Assembly: GCA_964627445.1 (NCBI GenBank)
Contig: CAZVJF010000005.1
Coordinates: 213,702-277,701, forward strand
DNA from: Luteibaculum sp964627445
Lineage (GTDB): Bacteria > Bacteroidota > Bacteroidia > Flavobacteriales_D > Luteibaculaceae
Reading direction: 5' to 3'
DNA length: 64,000 bases
Below the pieces are notes generated by a model, which was given only the letters and a program-made list of their open reading frames with translations, did no database searches and was not told the origin of the DNA. Made by a program: the position numbers and the translations under genes. Below, one piece after another: positions 38,301 through 45,915 of the stretch. How positions within the stretch are numbered: position 1 is the stretch's first letter; the number at the start of each line of letters is the position of its first letter.

Positions 38301-39052
38301 TTTCTATCAAATTCACCGGGAGTGATACCTGAAACAGTTATAAAGCTAAAAGTATTGTATTCAAAATAAAATTTCGGATAATCATATAAATCCGGATTAT
38401 CCACATAAACATCATCATTAGTTGGGTTCCATTTAATAAGCTCAGTAGGAGCACTGCCATTAGGTAACAAATTACCGTACCAGTAACAATTTGAGATTTG
38501 GAAGTTTACGCTATGCGTTTTGCCATTCTTTTCATACGTGCTGGCTCTACCAATTCTAAAAATGTAATCCCAAAAAGCTCCGGCTTGTCCCCTAGAATGA
38601 AAATCCCTAGTATCTATATTATTTATTCGACACCCTTCAAATTCATCATTCGGACCAAGTTGAAGATCTTCTAAGATATTGATATAAAGAAAACCCTCAA
38701 ATCCTTCATCTTTTGGAGCCAGCGACAAATGCTTCTCACCTGTTCGATGGATTGTAAAACATTTATTTATTTCAAGTGGTCCGTCATGAATAATATCGTA
38801 AGTAGCACCATCCGGTGCTACTGCAGGAGTGAAATCCTCTGATTTCCGAATATGGTAAACCGTATTTGTGAAAGGCCTACTATTTATATACTCAATGGCC
38901 GCTCGAAGATTTACATCTCCTTGCTCTCTTATTGGCCCAGCATATCCTACATTAAAATATACAGTCTCGTGATTTAAAAGTTGAGCGCTTGCAGTACCAT
39001 AAAAAATTAAGAATACAGATAAAAAACAAAACTTAGGCGCTGTCCATTTCAT
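28553..39052 (-). CDS. Giant Rhs protein with beta-helix, propeller and C-terminal HExxH domain, cassette B
   Basis: About 3499 aa from the ATG at 39052, chosen because it begins a clean signal peptide (MKWTAPKFCFLSVFLIF ... TASAQ). Order: beta-helix-like N-domain with VNLRAAIEYINSRP (about 25-500); Cys-bearing region; NHL beta-propeller (about 1195-1440; EPAGIAVDANNTYLWISD, NHPMGLVETFNGDFSVCD); acidic helical region (about 1450-2050); YD repeats (about 2025-2660; YDSQGRLRFS, YDANGRLIADL); a ~475-residue Ala/Asn-rich helical insert (about 2660-3137); Rhs core (ITYELTDHLGNVRATVNH ... NRLGRWHSRDP ... FRDPDGR); and a ~248-aa variable tip with HELAH. There is no T9SS sorting domain. The gene is certain; secretion route and target are inferred. 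Confidence 0.92.
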   Translation of the reverse strand: MKWTAPKFCFLSVFLIFYGTASAQLLNHETVYFNVGYAGPIREQGDVNLRAAIEYINSRPFTNTVYHIRKSEDFTPAVAPDGATYDIIHDGPLEINKCFTIHRTGEKHLSLAPKDEGFEGFLYINILEDLQLGPNDEFEGCRINNIDTRDFHSRGQAGAFWDYIFRIGRASTYEKNGKTHSVNFQISNCYWYGNLLPNGSAPTELIKWNPTNDDVYVDNPDLYDYPKFYFEYNTFSFITVSGITPGEFDRNVHLSFEGGFFRGHRNNKYLINLEDKTGLVEFLGRITFVHTEYPGALNTDEPMFVCGCENNTIVPHGNGIVFTTRDGIVHSEDIDVQTTSGRLVKWKRCIGSPDAGRGFFSLNTSFGHDYRIFYSGTEEKPFYFFTDDSDKDINNIRITDILSIPRNRGEFFTFRASIGENGDLPSDIFSFDADPGNYGYVMPVLASRNLNETGSINIGQGHRSIFGSDRVEYDIKRISSTEIEVSISNLWFDYVWGYVRLSMPYIFTNEDMQKEVIFSELSDPIYFGGGGIPNCGYFSQSSLFLQSDDIERLFITEEDIPSEFIVTSNPEYTPWPSHSATKWQVTLVDVNSDLPDWSLANEFEGGIIDPSGTLGVSSVNFPIIQQAFETGRALFWRAGLVLDDGKTLWGEHHRIGVPPNKEAPLDAYLESFSDVHTNNINWTYNAGFYDGKVSESMVFADGMGMQRQQQSKNQVTGKILTQETVYSPFHQDQVSTLVAPSGQDNFNYAVNFFDVNDGGLTRDFAAQDFDVVNTDFSSGQYYHNPSVVDISNPFAAGRYYSNESYEPAVDNANGYPYQYGLTRDDGKTDLTPAGVGASFVLPERAIKHLYGMASPEEINIIYGPESGMEGTVKKNITYDANNVGNISYKNQEDLVVATAIQQCPAAPNLERLQPKTPGAEMGAGEPYDQDYLDNFKIRLEPLAGNNDIEITDELANEARATFTLPCASNELTKYYYNLEGSLSTYTIEEQCYVCGYTITVEVKNELTGEVFPELSRVFDINPEMLACGDPFPDGLPLDYEGLTLPGPATYVITRRIEPYQTESGLNTWEEQYDEWEEEFLSSGGGFETFSEDFFSYDSYFVLRKKETDNFSPYNPKSVDCYFSLEAENYGNGEDCNRQGLIRDEHTALTQPVAAIRNGFLTYILQAGSNSISKIDITLGGYTLKDFAGTPCVAIQKDGGLGEGAFFDPVDMVLDKANPDFAIVLEQTKIPTYPSYLRNLDLNTGHISLRPISDPGAFLNPEALASLNNGDVLVANTGGGNILRVSPDGTVAAVTINGYDFQEPAGIAVDANNTYLWISDRSKHQVVQINLATLEVVEVFGTSNTPGFADASFPGDAYFNQPGRLLCHSNGAVLVSEVGNHAVRAVLGLSKEVYTLIGSGQAGLSVGVGSEVALNHPMGLVETFNGDFSVCDRDNHMYRFIQSTICDTEADCEHSGTCVEVVDYLDEAWIEDFNGTQILTNLEGGYATASTIDDEQYTITTGAETEVIEGQDLWIQFEELYERQYNKEPPVLNSMFVVAVTQDEIGGLMPRLLDDGVLSDTESDTYLLLKTNISYGDCNSYCEVSVEDDRTAEEYCDFEFSSYKADRQQAVEAINNHNTVIVINGNSVTLSNLVEGYGADLPNDILDALDDESYELYSDYQTAHFAVTTFSMERCLTNYNEGGLPCVACAEDLELAMYSTINNLGANYWEFVDDEELWNGSTDFPYTLNDLQGEVINGVQYPANTIVEKHGNELAWFFLDNFNTLAQNSNWETTMSGADLYSSLQSIITDPNESAYQDCQSNFLNTLQSVTTDFNAYYPALILSILQDEFRSVPAASYRDGLPGFIYSEVADCAPETIEDAIEIYRAGCLEIAESYTDPVERDEQIAVCNNLTEEEIIEAIVYNDVVDEFNFRMTTIDAEIAPEDYEIAVQEVMAELIRLDNEQVQIDMLAIIDDYLAVLVMQKLCVLNCEGELSSAYEEWVERRKNEVRNQFEEAYQGACYSTLQEDFYLEYTDIPVHFTLYEYDEAQRLKATVPPEGIDYVLPGEAPCHRMRTEYTYKAEQVSEQKTPDGGITRFLYDSQGRLRFSQTAAQRQKSADAGVLHYNYIKYDRLNRITESGEAIDVNAEYSGWSQDCPDCGGIPESQGFGFLEDYADFRGVPFGDGFSTNTKKDNTVITYDVETYTFPEYQQDNTEGRVAAIANKNGSTHFSYDAQGRVKYVIHDIKDLEPNNIKWVEYKYSTISGTLNEVVYMEGVAEQEFRHQFNYDANNQLSSVAINEGTGWITVAQYDYYETGPLKTKTLGEKTQKIDYVYNINGWLKAINNPATVDEDTENTGIANDVFGELLVYHSGDYTRNNPDLAENPASGSFVSDPDGDGIQNNLYNGNIAATVILNNFDQVADQINAGNNTFPPDLAREAYAATFRDISVLAQGFTYDVLNRLTQGVVDEMTTYRTSSLPSWARPPVETTDFYTHVDYDANGNIMHMDRNFRRGSDYLTFFNRRIPNNNYQLDRLNYSYDASLPSSHPDKASYLNNCETPYKQTNRLGLVLETEGVGRTYIDNSYDNQNADHGFTYDANGRLIADLSEGIEKITWNSLNKIERIEYNTADEKEIRYTYDGSGNRQSKSLWLDGELEEQTFYVYGADNQMLATYNVTPEPGYTDSLTTTVDDVPIYGLQREGIFNRRKTVVDNKIDDEADVDEMAIASALITSAGPIVEDILLSVTDALQASEFGPGVTLVDNAVQGTVQTVENASRLVLAETQEELANLGTWLQGLSTTEQANASDTVDARINNILANAAQNLSSRVNVQRSFQQNFAMAAMQTLMQDSSFAHDTAWVSYTTNRYFKAANVAAANRNWNTVFQHEVAGLFETLAQGLPGEDATALEKVNNATAAVREALVFNRLSFDMRAAMATFLDNPRQSQSIQHMVLNGLPGEQPISQGAINNLATTLNLALLENGAEKVPCQVPDTLEGSGLIVKTGALLENLQLQYLITTKHQPLADGTVWNLFGLNEGVDALLDQLRNLLGPEVAEAELPFMVVKGRNGCLQITPTTQQEIETNLANHLAANTLKELPILAHWMAEHSNIAVNNLAGNQRSLGNALSHRLGQTLKEAGEVLGVNRTGEPTFGTASEEGPTEDFITYELTDHLGNVRATVNHVKTAQGQAYISSMQDYYPFGMVMPNRSYSNGNYRFGFNGMEKDDEIKGAGNALDFGARIYDNRLGRWHSRDPYATRYLSISPYAFVANNPVLFRDPDGRKIVIATKKGLLTYNNGVLTNKKGKHILADELELGKTIYEELENIRKSGSEGERLLSSLSSLPNEVLIKVTSKEESKMVYNDSKEKALINLSFTQPEIVTHLGTQPAPIFIVLSHELAHAEDYFTGMTRKFLGKEIGDIWLSKGKLEKIYPERIHKDVKFGEIYATHVENLIRAETHNPIRTRYLLFDNMDLSKLVMQNIRGNFESLFVGGGKDITVPVGQNRNGATDFVRMPSNQEYGPVYGIDD

Positions 39053-39335
39053 TACTAAAGTCAACTTTTTAAAAATACACATAACACTATTTATCAAAAC
39101 CATACAAAACACCATAAATCACATACTAGCATGCTATTAATACTATATTTACTATCCTTATCATGATCTAGACAAAGTCTTTTTAACATTTTACCCGAAC
39201 AGCCTATGCTAATCCAATTAAAAACACCCCCCATTTCCTTATATCTACGAGTCCAGTTGCTGTAGTTCCCTCTATTAGTTTATAAACATATGCGCATCAG
39301 ATTCAATGATCCTATAGGATAGCTGCACGTTACGG
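39053..39335. other. Gene-free spacer in cassette B
   Basis: 283 bp between the YD gene and the giant Rhs gene, the place where cassette A carries its 248-aa gene. No reading frame or remnant of that gene is visible. It holds a 12-bp palindrome ATCCTATAGGAT (39309-39320) and is AT-rich. It may contain a separate promoter for the giant Rhs gene, but no clear TANNTTTG element is seen. Confidence 0.5.
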
Positions 39336-42300
39336 TTAATCCTCTTCTTTTTGAAAACCATAGTGCGATTTACTTATGATTTTTTGCTCCTCAGAGACAT
39401 TTTCAAAATCGGCCGCCTTTATGCGCTCCCGTCCTAAAGCATCGTAGTATTTAAATACTGCGAAGTTATTGCTATTGATTTGCGCGCTAGACCGCAGCAA
39501 CTTATGTTCATATACACTGGCATTGGTGGTTGTAGCTGCCGGCTTAAACAAAACATCATCAATGTAATAATCCGTATCCGAGTCATTGCGCAGATACACT
39601 ACCAGCTCGTAATCCTCAGTACGATACTCCACTGGAATCTCGAAATTAAAGGTGTGCTTAAGCCAGCGCCAATTTCCAGAATAAGGAAGCTCATTCACCA
39701 AAAGCTCATGTTCTTGCAGGATGATTTCTTCGCTAAAATCGAGGTCTGCATTTATAGGACGCACAGCGCAAACCGCTTGGATGGATTCAGGTGAAACCAA
39801 ATTACTAATCCAAGCTGAGACCATGAATTCATTTGTACTTTTCATCGCCTGGTACAGTATCGTAGGCATAATAAAACCGCATCCTCGAGAATCTGATGGC
39901 AGCTTAAATCCTGCCATACCACTATGCCATTTTGCTAAGCAAGATGAGGTAGGAATAGATATTTCTTTCTCACCCGTGGTACAATTCCTAAATGAAGGAA
40001 GAATGTTAGCTGTAACAATCTCTCCCGATCCTCCTCTTATAAACCCACTTGATATTTTTGATGAACTGTATTCCGCCAAAAGATCTATCTGGTGTATAAA
40101 TGGAGGAAAATACGCTCTAGTTCGACCATCATTAAGTGGCGAGGAGAAAAACACGTCAAAGCTTGAGCCATCATTGTTGACCATATATAGCTGACCATCA
40201 GCGGAAATCATGACTGTAACATCAACACTCACGTCTCCAATATTTGGCAGAGTGTAATAAATTTTCAATTTACAAACTGGGATATCATGTTGGAATGGTT
40301 CGTTTATATCAACTATACATTGATAGGCTTCGTAATCACCTGGTCCCACTAAATAGTCTGAAAGACTTAAAGTAGTTTTTATAATTGAACTTTCAGCACT
40401 ACATGTTTTCGCTGGAACCGATTCTAGCAAGTAAAAATTTGAATTCGTAAGTGCCTGCGCTCCTTCAATGGGGTTACTAAATACATACTCTCCGCTAGAA
40501 AAGGCAGTTAGGTCCCGTTTAGCCTGCATTACACTTAATTGGGGTAGGCTGGTACCGGGATAAAAGTACCGGCCGGTATAATTACCCTGGCGGTCTACCG
40601 ACTCTAGCGGGTTCCCCTTATGGTCGAAGGTGGTTATTTCATTCACCACCTTCCAATCGCGATGATCACCTGGAAATTGCTTGTTTTCAAAATCTGATAT
40701 AAAACCTTCTGTATTTACATCAGAAAACAATTGGTAACTTTTAGCGGGCTTAATAACATTTCTTAGTGGAGGCATTAACCCACTTCCACTTTGGTTATAG
40801 TAGGCGTCCTGAAAATTGTAAGGCGCAGGTTGATAAATATACTGGCTGCCAATTTTAACCTGCTCCATCACCCAACTATCGGCTATAGAATAGGTTCCAC
40901 CAGAAGGGCTCCAGCCTGCATACTCCGTAGCACTTGCAGCCAAAACGTTATTGTTGTTTGGAGCACCTTTGTAGCTTACCTCATAGTCTGTTTCCGTAAG
41001 TCTATTTAGGGTCCTTCCAAAGGTTGCTGCGGGCCGCATAGCGGTATTGTTCCAATATGCTGGCCGCACCTTTCTAAAATAGGTATTGGTGCCTACGGTA
41101 GATTTTGAGGTGACGGGATTAAGCGTATAGGCGTCATAGGTAAGATGTTCGGTGGTATTTTTTACGCCATCTTTAAATGTAATTACCTTATCTACCAACG
41201 GAGGCACATACATATAATTGGTATACACCAACTGGTAATTATTGGTTGTAGTTAAGTCGGATCTGCGTTTTCTTACGGTGCCTTTTTTAGATTGCTTATA
41301 GGACATTTCTCCCCAGACTTGTTCAAAAGCTCCTGGGCGAAGCGTTCTTAAGTCATCAAAGCCTGCATCGGCAACATTTACTAGTGCCTTAGGATCTTTG
41401 TAATGGGTTTCCACCCTTAAAACAATGTCTCCATTACGGTCATAAACCGTTTTGGAAGTTTCTTTGCCATAATAATCCGCTACATCTACATAGCGTGCTG
41501 TAGTGGTATTGGTAAATTTCGTATTGGTATACCGAATACCAACCTTGCGTTTTACCCTTCTAGTACTTCGGCCTCCCAACCTTACCCTTTTTGGTACACG
41601 CCCCACGAGCCTATCATATTTTAAAGTACTAATGGCAGCAAAGGGCACGGCATTTTCCTTGTCTGTGGTAAAGTTATCCTCAAAGCGGTACCCTAATTTA
41701 TCTGGGGTTAGATGTGTTACCTCCACTTTCCCTGTGGGTCGGTACGCTTTCCCATCAGCTAAACCGGCTGCATCGGCCTCAGGTACTTCTACCTTCTCGG
41801 TAACTTTTCCGTAGATAATTCGGGGTGCGGCATAAAATCCCTTTCCGCGAGATTTTACGGGATCGAAAACAAGGTCTTTACCAAAACCTATTTCATTGGA
41901 AGCAACTCCTGTGGTAACGCCTGTTCCATCTCCTTGGGTATCATAATAATAATGTGTTACATAAGGTTGCTCTTGTATACCATTGGTGGCAAAATTAAAG
42001 TTTGGGGTAGATACTATAGCTGCAACACGCGTACCGGTATATTTACCTACCAATGCGGGTGTTCTGAGGTAGGACAGTGCGTTAAACACTTTGCTATCAT
42101 CAAATCTATTGGTATACACCTCTCCGTATATTTCATCAAAGCGCCTGTAATTGTACTCTGAATCTCGCAAAAGATCTTTTAGCTGTTTCGCCATTTTCTT
42201 AAGAGCCCGTTTCACATCTTCTCCTGGAGGGGGCAAAGCCTCTCTAGAGTCTGGTATTTCGTTTCCGCCCCCTTTCACTGCAGACATTTCCTCAGAGGAA

Positions 42301-45300
42301 GCGTACATCCAGGTTCTAAACTTATTAAGGACTGGATAAATCTTTTCTAGCGGTCCTTCGGTCCATGTTGTTCTCAGCCGAACCTTTTGTGTTTTATTTT
42401 CATAATCTACCACGCCATAGTTAGTTACCTTAACCTGGTCATCACCAAACACCGCCAAGCCAGTTTGTTGCGAATTTGCTTTTGCAATTTCAGAGGGTGC
42501 TTTAGCATTGCGGTAAAAGGCATACTCAACGTACACATCCTTTTGGTCACTCGGTTTTTTTCCCGGAGATACACGCGTAGGCCTAAAACAATCTGCAATG
42601 GTGGGCTCTGGGGATAAACCTAAACTTTCGGGATCTATGCCCTCATTTTCGAGTCTTTCATAATACTCAATAATATCACTTATATCTACCGTGACCTCAA
42701 TTCCCTGACTTTTATCCACAGTATTCCCAAAAACTGTAGTTGAGACAATATTCCGCATTACCTGGGGTGCTTTGTCTTGCACAGATTGGTAACTACCCGC
42801 TTCATAATGAAACCGCTGTTCTCCTCCTAGCGGTGTTTTCATCTTTTGAAGTTGAAACAAGTTTGCGTTTTTATCTGCCTTTTCCTTGGATAAGGTTCCG
42901 TAGGGTGAATAAAACAAATGATTAGAGCTTGGACAACAGGGGTCTCCACTCTCAGCAGGCTTGCCTGCGGTTGGATTGGGATTCCCCCACTGATCTAACT
43001 GCTTAGGGTGCACTTCTTTATCACCAGGGGAAAAGGCGAAATTATCTTCTGCATCTTCATACATAAACTCATAAGATGGTTGTTTATGTTTATTCCCCTT
43101 TTCGTCATAAGTATATGGAATAACCTCTCTTAAGGTAAGATGTCCATTTCCAATACGCACAGCCGTTTCACCTTTGTAAAAGTATGAATCCTCGTTTGCC
43201 AGATAGCTTGGTACTGTAGCATTGGGATTGGTGTAGTTGATGTTACTTAATAACTTTTCTCCTAAACTATAATCGTATTTGAATGCGGTGCCACTAATCG
43301 GTATTCTATTCTTGTTCTTATGGCTAGCACCCAAAGAGAAAAACTGGCCAAAAAAGCTGGGCGCAACTTTGTTGTACAAGGTTACATCAGTAACACAAAC
43401 AGAAAACTTATTGGCATCTAAAAATGGCACTGGACTGGCATGTGGACCTAATTTAGCCCCATTGGGATGCGAAAAGGTATTCCATGCTGCACCATTGGCA
43501 ATTTCACCTTTTGCGCCATACCCATCTTCGCGAAGTGCATACGAATAAATGGCCTCAAAGCCCGATGACTCTATGGAGCCCAAAACATATATTTCCTTAT
43601 TGCCGGTGCTACATGAATAATAATCATCCGATTTATCATGTAAAGCTCCCACCGAATGATGTAAGCCCACCAGTGGCATGCGCCAACGGTACTGGTCTTG
43701 CGTTTGAATATAATTGAAGCGCACCCAGTTCCCGAGGTCTCCATCACTAGGTCCCGGGATATCATCGCGATCAATATAGTCCGGTTGCACAACTGCGGTA
43801 AGTAACCAGGTCTTAGGGTAATAAAAGGCCTTAGAAACTTCCTTCCCCCCCCGGGTATAACTCGGTGTTGTTTTATACCGATCCCCATCCAAAACTGGGG
43901 GAACATGCCCATCTCCCTTTAGGCCATACTCCTTTTCGCCATAGGAAAACACAGGTAGCGTATAGTAATACTTAACCCCATTCGTAGCTATTACTTCAAA
44001 TCCTGCAATAACATCATTGAAATAATTTCCATCTACTTCTGGATCTTCCGCTGCTTCTTCTTGCGCAAGAATTTCCTCCAAATGTGCTGTAACAGAAAGC
44101 CGCGTTAAAACGTCCCCATCGTTCACGGCATTGTCTGCTAAGGAAAATGCATTGGCTTTGTGCTGTAATTTATAATGAGAATAGATGGACTGATCTATAT
44201 TCGGGAGATCTTCGGTTTCGTTAATATATTCTGCAACTTTTATTTCTCGAATAACGGTAGACCTTTTTATTTCAGCGTTCCGTAATTTATTTTCAAATTC
44301 ATTTACTGAGTTTTGATTACCAATGACCGGATAGCCTACCTGATGCGATGTACCGTAATGGAATTTATTCTTCTCATAGTGGAAAGGAGTTTTTTCATAA
44401 CGAATTTCTAACGGAAAATCTTTACTAGCCGTAGAATTATTAAAGCGGTAATCCCCTGAAAAATCGCCCCGCATTCTAAAATAGGAGTCTCCGAACGCAT
44501 CGTAGTCGCCTACAAATGATACTTGTTCGACATGATTAAAGAAAACCTCTTCGATTTCATTACCCTCTCTTGCTAACGCATAGGAAGGCCTTCGATCATT
44601 CGATAACAAAGCATTAATAACATCTGGATTCTTATTAATTTTAATATTTCCCGCGCCCAACCATGGAAAAGTGGACTCTGAGGTGTAATTCACCTCTGGT
44701 CGCCAATTAAAACCAAGGGGACCACCTGATTTTGAGAAATTGGTACGTGCTCGTACGGTATTCCTCGAAAAAATACCCACCTCTGATTGTACTACCTCAA
44801 AATTACCTGCCAAACCAGAAGAAGATATACTAAAAATATCTTTTTGCATATAACTGATAGCTTTCTCTGGTTTTTGCTCCCCTTCGATAGTGAAGTCTGC
44901 CATATGATCTCCATTATCTCGCTCATAATTTTTAAGATAGTAACTTCCAAACACCTCTTTCTTAAAGAGTCCCATTCCAAACACCGACCGCATTGAAGTT
45001 CCTATGCGTGTGTAGTTAACAAAACCCAATGGAACACTAAATTCTTTTGAAGCACCAGTTGATGTAGCCGAGGGGTTGAGGCTGTACAGGTTGGGTAAAT
45101 ACAAACTTGAATTAACACTTCCGGAAGAACTAAAGCTTTCGTTCCCCAATAAGTTCCCAGAAGTCCACGGTGACCAGCCCAGCACACTCACACCCATTCC
45201 CGCATATTGAGAGGTACCTCCTCCATTGTCTTTATAGGTTACACCATAACCTCCACCGATTCCAACGCCACCAAATCCAACACCACCACCGATTCCTACA

Positions 45301-45893
45301 GAAACCGCAGCACCGTCTTCTCTTGAGTCTAACAATAGACTTGCATTAACACCTACACTAGCAATATCCCCTAAACCTATTCCAATACCAGCACTACGCC
45401 CTAGGATAAAGTAACGTCCTTCGTAATTATTAAATCCGCCACCCCATGTTCTTCCCGCAGACAAGGAAATCGGAGGAATAGTAGGAAGCGGTATTGCCAC
45501 CCCCCCTTGATTCACTACACCTATATCGGTTAGGATCTGATTTCTGAATAACGAATGGATTTTACCACCATTAATATCATCAGGAATTCCATTTACGGTT
45601 CTGTTAATTGCGCCAGAAAATCCAGAAAACCCAAAACCAAAAACACCCGCATCTTGCGTAATGTTTTGACCGGAAACATAGGATATCGATTGGCCATATT
45701 CTGGAATAGACGTAATGGGTATAGAAACATTTAAAGCTCCGTTTACCTTTGAAACATTAACCCCAGAACCCTGCGAAAAACCAGAGTAGTGATTCCCTAC
45801 AGACGGGCTGTGAGCGTGCAAACCTAAGGGCAAAAAAACATCAATAGTAAATAGCGTTAATAAAAATAGCGCTATATATCTTCTATTTCTCAT
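39336..45893 (-). CDS. SpvB-like/YD-repeat secreted protein (2185 aa), cassette B
   Basis: Paralogue of the 2187-aa protein of cassette A, collinear over the whole length. Signal peptide MRNRRYIALFLLTLFTIDVF ... LHA, then VNGALNVSIPITSIPEYGQS, GVFGFGFSGFSGAINRT, and a Gly-rich section (residues about 160-230; GIGGGVGFGGVGIGGGYG). Long YD-type beta repeats follow, with the shared block GDLGNWVRFNYI and a basic patch RSTRRVKRK where the A copy is polybasic. It ends in HYGFQKEED with no core or tip. It probably forms a shell with the giant Rhs protein encoded downstream. Confidence 0.9.
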   Translation of the reverse strand: MRNRRYIALFLLTLFTIDVFLPLGLHAHSPSVGNHYSGFSQGSGVNVSKVNGALNVSIPITSIPEYGQSISYVSGQNITQDAGVFGFGFSGFSGAINRTVNGIPDDINGGKIHSLFRNQILTDIGVVNQGGVAIPLPTIPPISLSAGRTWGGGFNNYEGRYFILGRSAGIGIGLGDIASVGVNASLLLDSREDGAAVSVGIGGGVGFGGVGIGGGYGVTYKDNGGGTSQYAGMGVSVLGWSPWTSGNLLGNESFSSSGSVNSSLYLPNLYSLNPSATSTGASKEFSVPLGFVNYTRIGTSMRSVFGMGLFKKEVFGSYYLKNYERDNGDHMADFTIEGEQKPEKAISYMQKDIFSISSSGLAGNFEVVQSEVGIFSRNTVRARTNFSKSGGPLGFNWRPEVNYTSESTFPWLGAGNIKINKNPDVINALLSNDRRPSYALAREGNEIEEVFFNHVEQVSFVGDYDAFGDSYFRMRGDFSGDYRFNNSTASKDFPLEIRYEKTPFHYEKNKFHYGTSHQVGYPVIGNQNSVNEFENKLRNAEIKRSTVIREIKVAEYINETEDLPNIDQSIYSHYKLQHKANAFSLADNAVNDGDVLTRLSVTAHLEEILAQEEAAEDPEVDGNYFNDVIAGFEVIATNGVKYYYTLPVFSYGEKEYGLKGDGHVPPVLDGDRYKTTPSYTRGGKEVSKAFYYPKTWLLTAVVQPDYIDRDDIPGPSDGDLGNWVRFNYIQTQDQYRWRMPLVGLHHSVGALHDKSDDYYSCSTGNKEIYVLGSIESSGFEAIYSYALREDGYGAKGEIANGAAWNTFSHPNGAKLGPHASPVPFLDANKFSVCVTDVTLYNKVAPSFFGQFFSLGASHKNKNRIPISGTAFKYDYSLGEKLLSNINYTNPNATVPSYLANEDSYFYKGETAVRIGNGHLTLREVIPYTYDEKGNKHKQPSYEFMYEDAEDNFAFSPGDKEVHPKQLDQWGNPNPTAGKPAESGDPCCPSSNHLFYSPYGTLSKEKADKNANLFQLQKMKTPLGGEQRFHYEAGSYQSVQDKAPQVMRNIVSTTVFGNTVDKSQGIEVTVDISDIIEYYERLENEGIDPESLGLSPEPTIADCFRPTRVSPGKKPSDQKDVYVEYAFYRNAKAPSEIAKANSQQTGLAVFGDDQVKVTNYGVVDYENKTQKVRLRTTWTEGPLEKIYPVLNKFRTWMYASSEEMSAVKGGGNEIPDSREALPPPGEDVKRALKKMAKQLKDLLRDSEYNYRRFDEIYGEVYTNRFDDSKVFNALSYLRTPALVGKYTGTRVAAIVSTPNFNFATNGIQEQPYVTHYYYDTQGDGTGVTTGVASNEIGFGKDLVFDPVKSRGKGFYAAPRIIYGKVTEKVEVPEADAAGLADGKAYRPTGKVEVTHLTPDKLGYRFEDNFTTDKENAVPFAAISTLKYDRLVGRVPKRVRLGGRSTRRVKRKVGIRYTNTKFTNTTTARYVDVADYYGKETSKTVYDRNGDIVLRVETHYKDPKALVNVADAGFDDLRTLRPGAFEQVWGEMSYKQSKKGTVRKRRSDLTTTNNYQLVYTNYMYVPPLVDKVITFKDGVKNTTEHLTYDAYTLNPVTSKSTVGTNTYFRKVRPAYWNNTAMRPAATFGRTLNRLTETDYEVSYKGAPNNNNVLAASATEYAGWSPSGGTYSIADSWVMEQVKIGSQYIYQPAPYNFQDAYYNQSGSGLMPPLRNVIKPAKSYQLFSDVNTEGFISDFENKQFPGDHRDWKVVNEITTFDHKGNPLESVDRQGNYTGRYFYPGTSLPQLSVMQAKRDLTAFSSGEYVFSNPIEGAQALTNSNFYLLESVPAKTCSAESSIIKTTLSLSDYLVGPGDYEAYQCIVDINEPFQHDIPVCKLKIYYTLPNIGDVSVDVTVMISADGQLYMVNNDGSSFDVFFSSPLNDGRTRAYFPPFIHQIDLLAEYSSSKISSGFIRGGSGEIVTANILPSFRNCTTGEKEISIPTSSCLAKWHSGMAGFKLPSDSRGCGFIMPTILYQAMKSTNEFMVSAWISNLVSPESIQAVCAVRPINADLDFSEEIILQEHELLVNELPYSGNWRWLKHTFNFEIPVEYRTEDYELVVYLRNDSDTDYYIDDVLFKPAATTTNASVYEHKLLRSSAQINSNNFAVFKYYDALGRERIKAADFENVSEEQKIISKSHYGFQKEED

Positions 45894-45915
45894 ATTATAC
45901 CTATCAAAAAACTCT

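Noticed and set aside
39309..39320. Palindrome ATCCTATAGGAT as an operator.
   Set aside because: It is a single 12-bp occurrence with no second copy near cassette A and no link to a recognised promoter.
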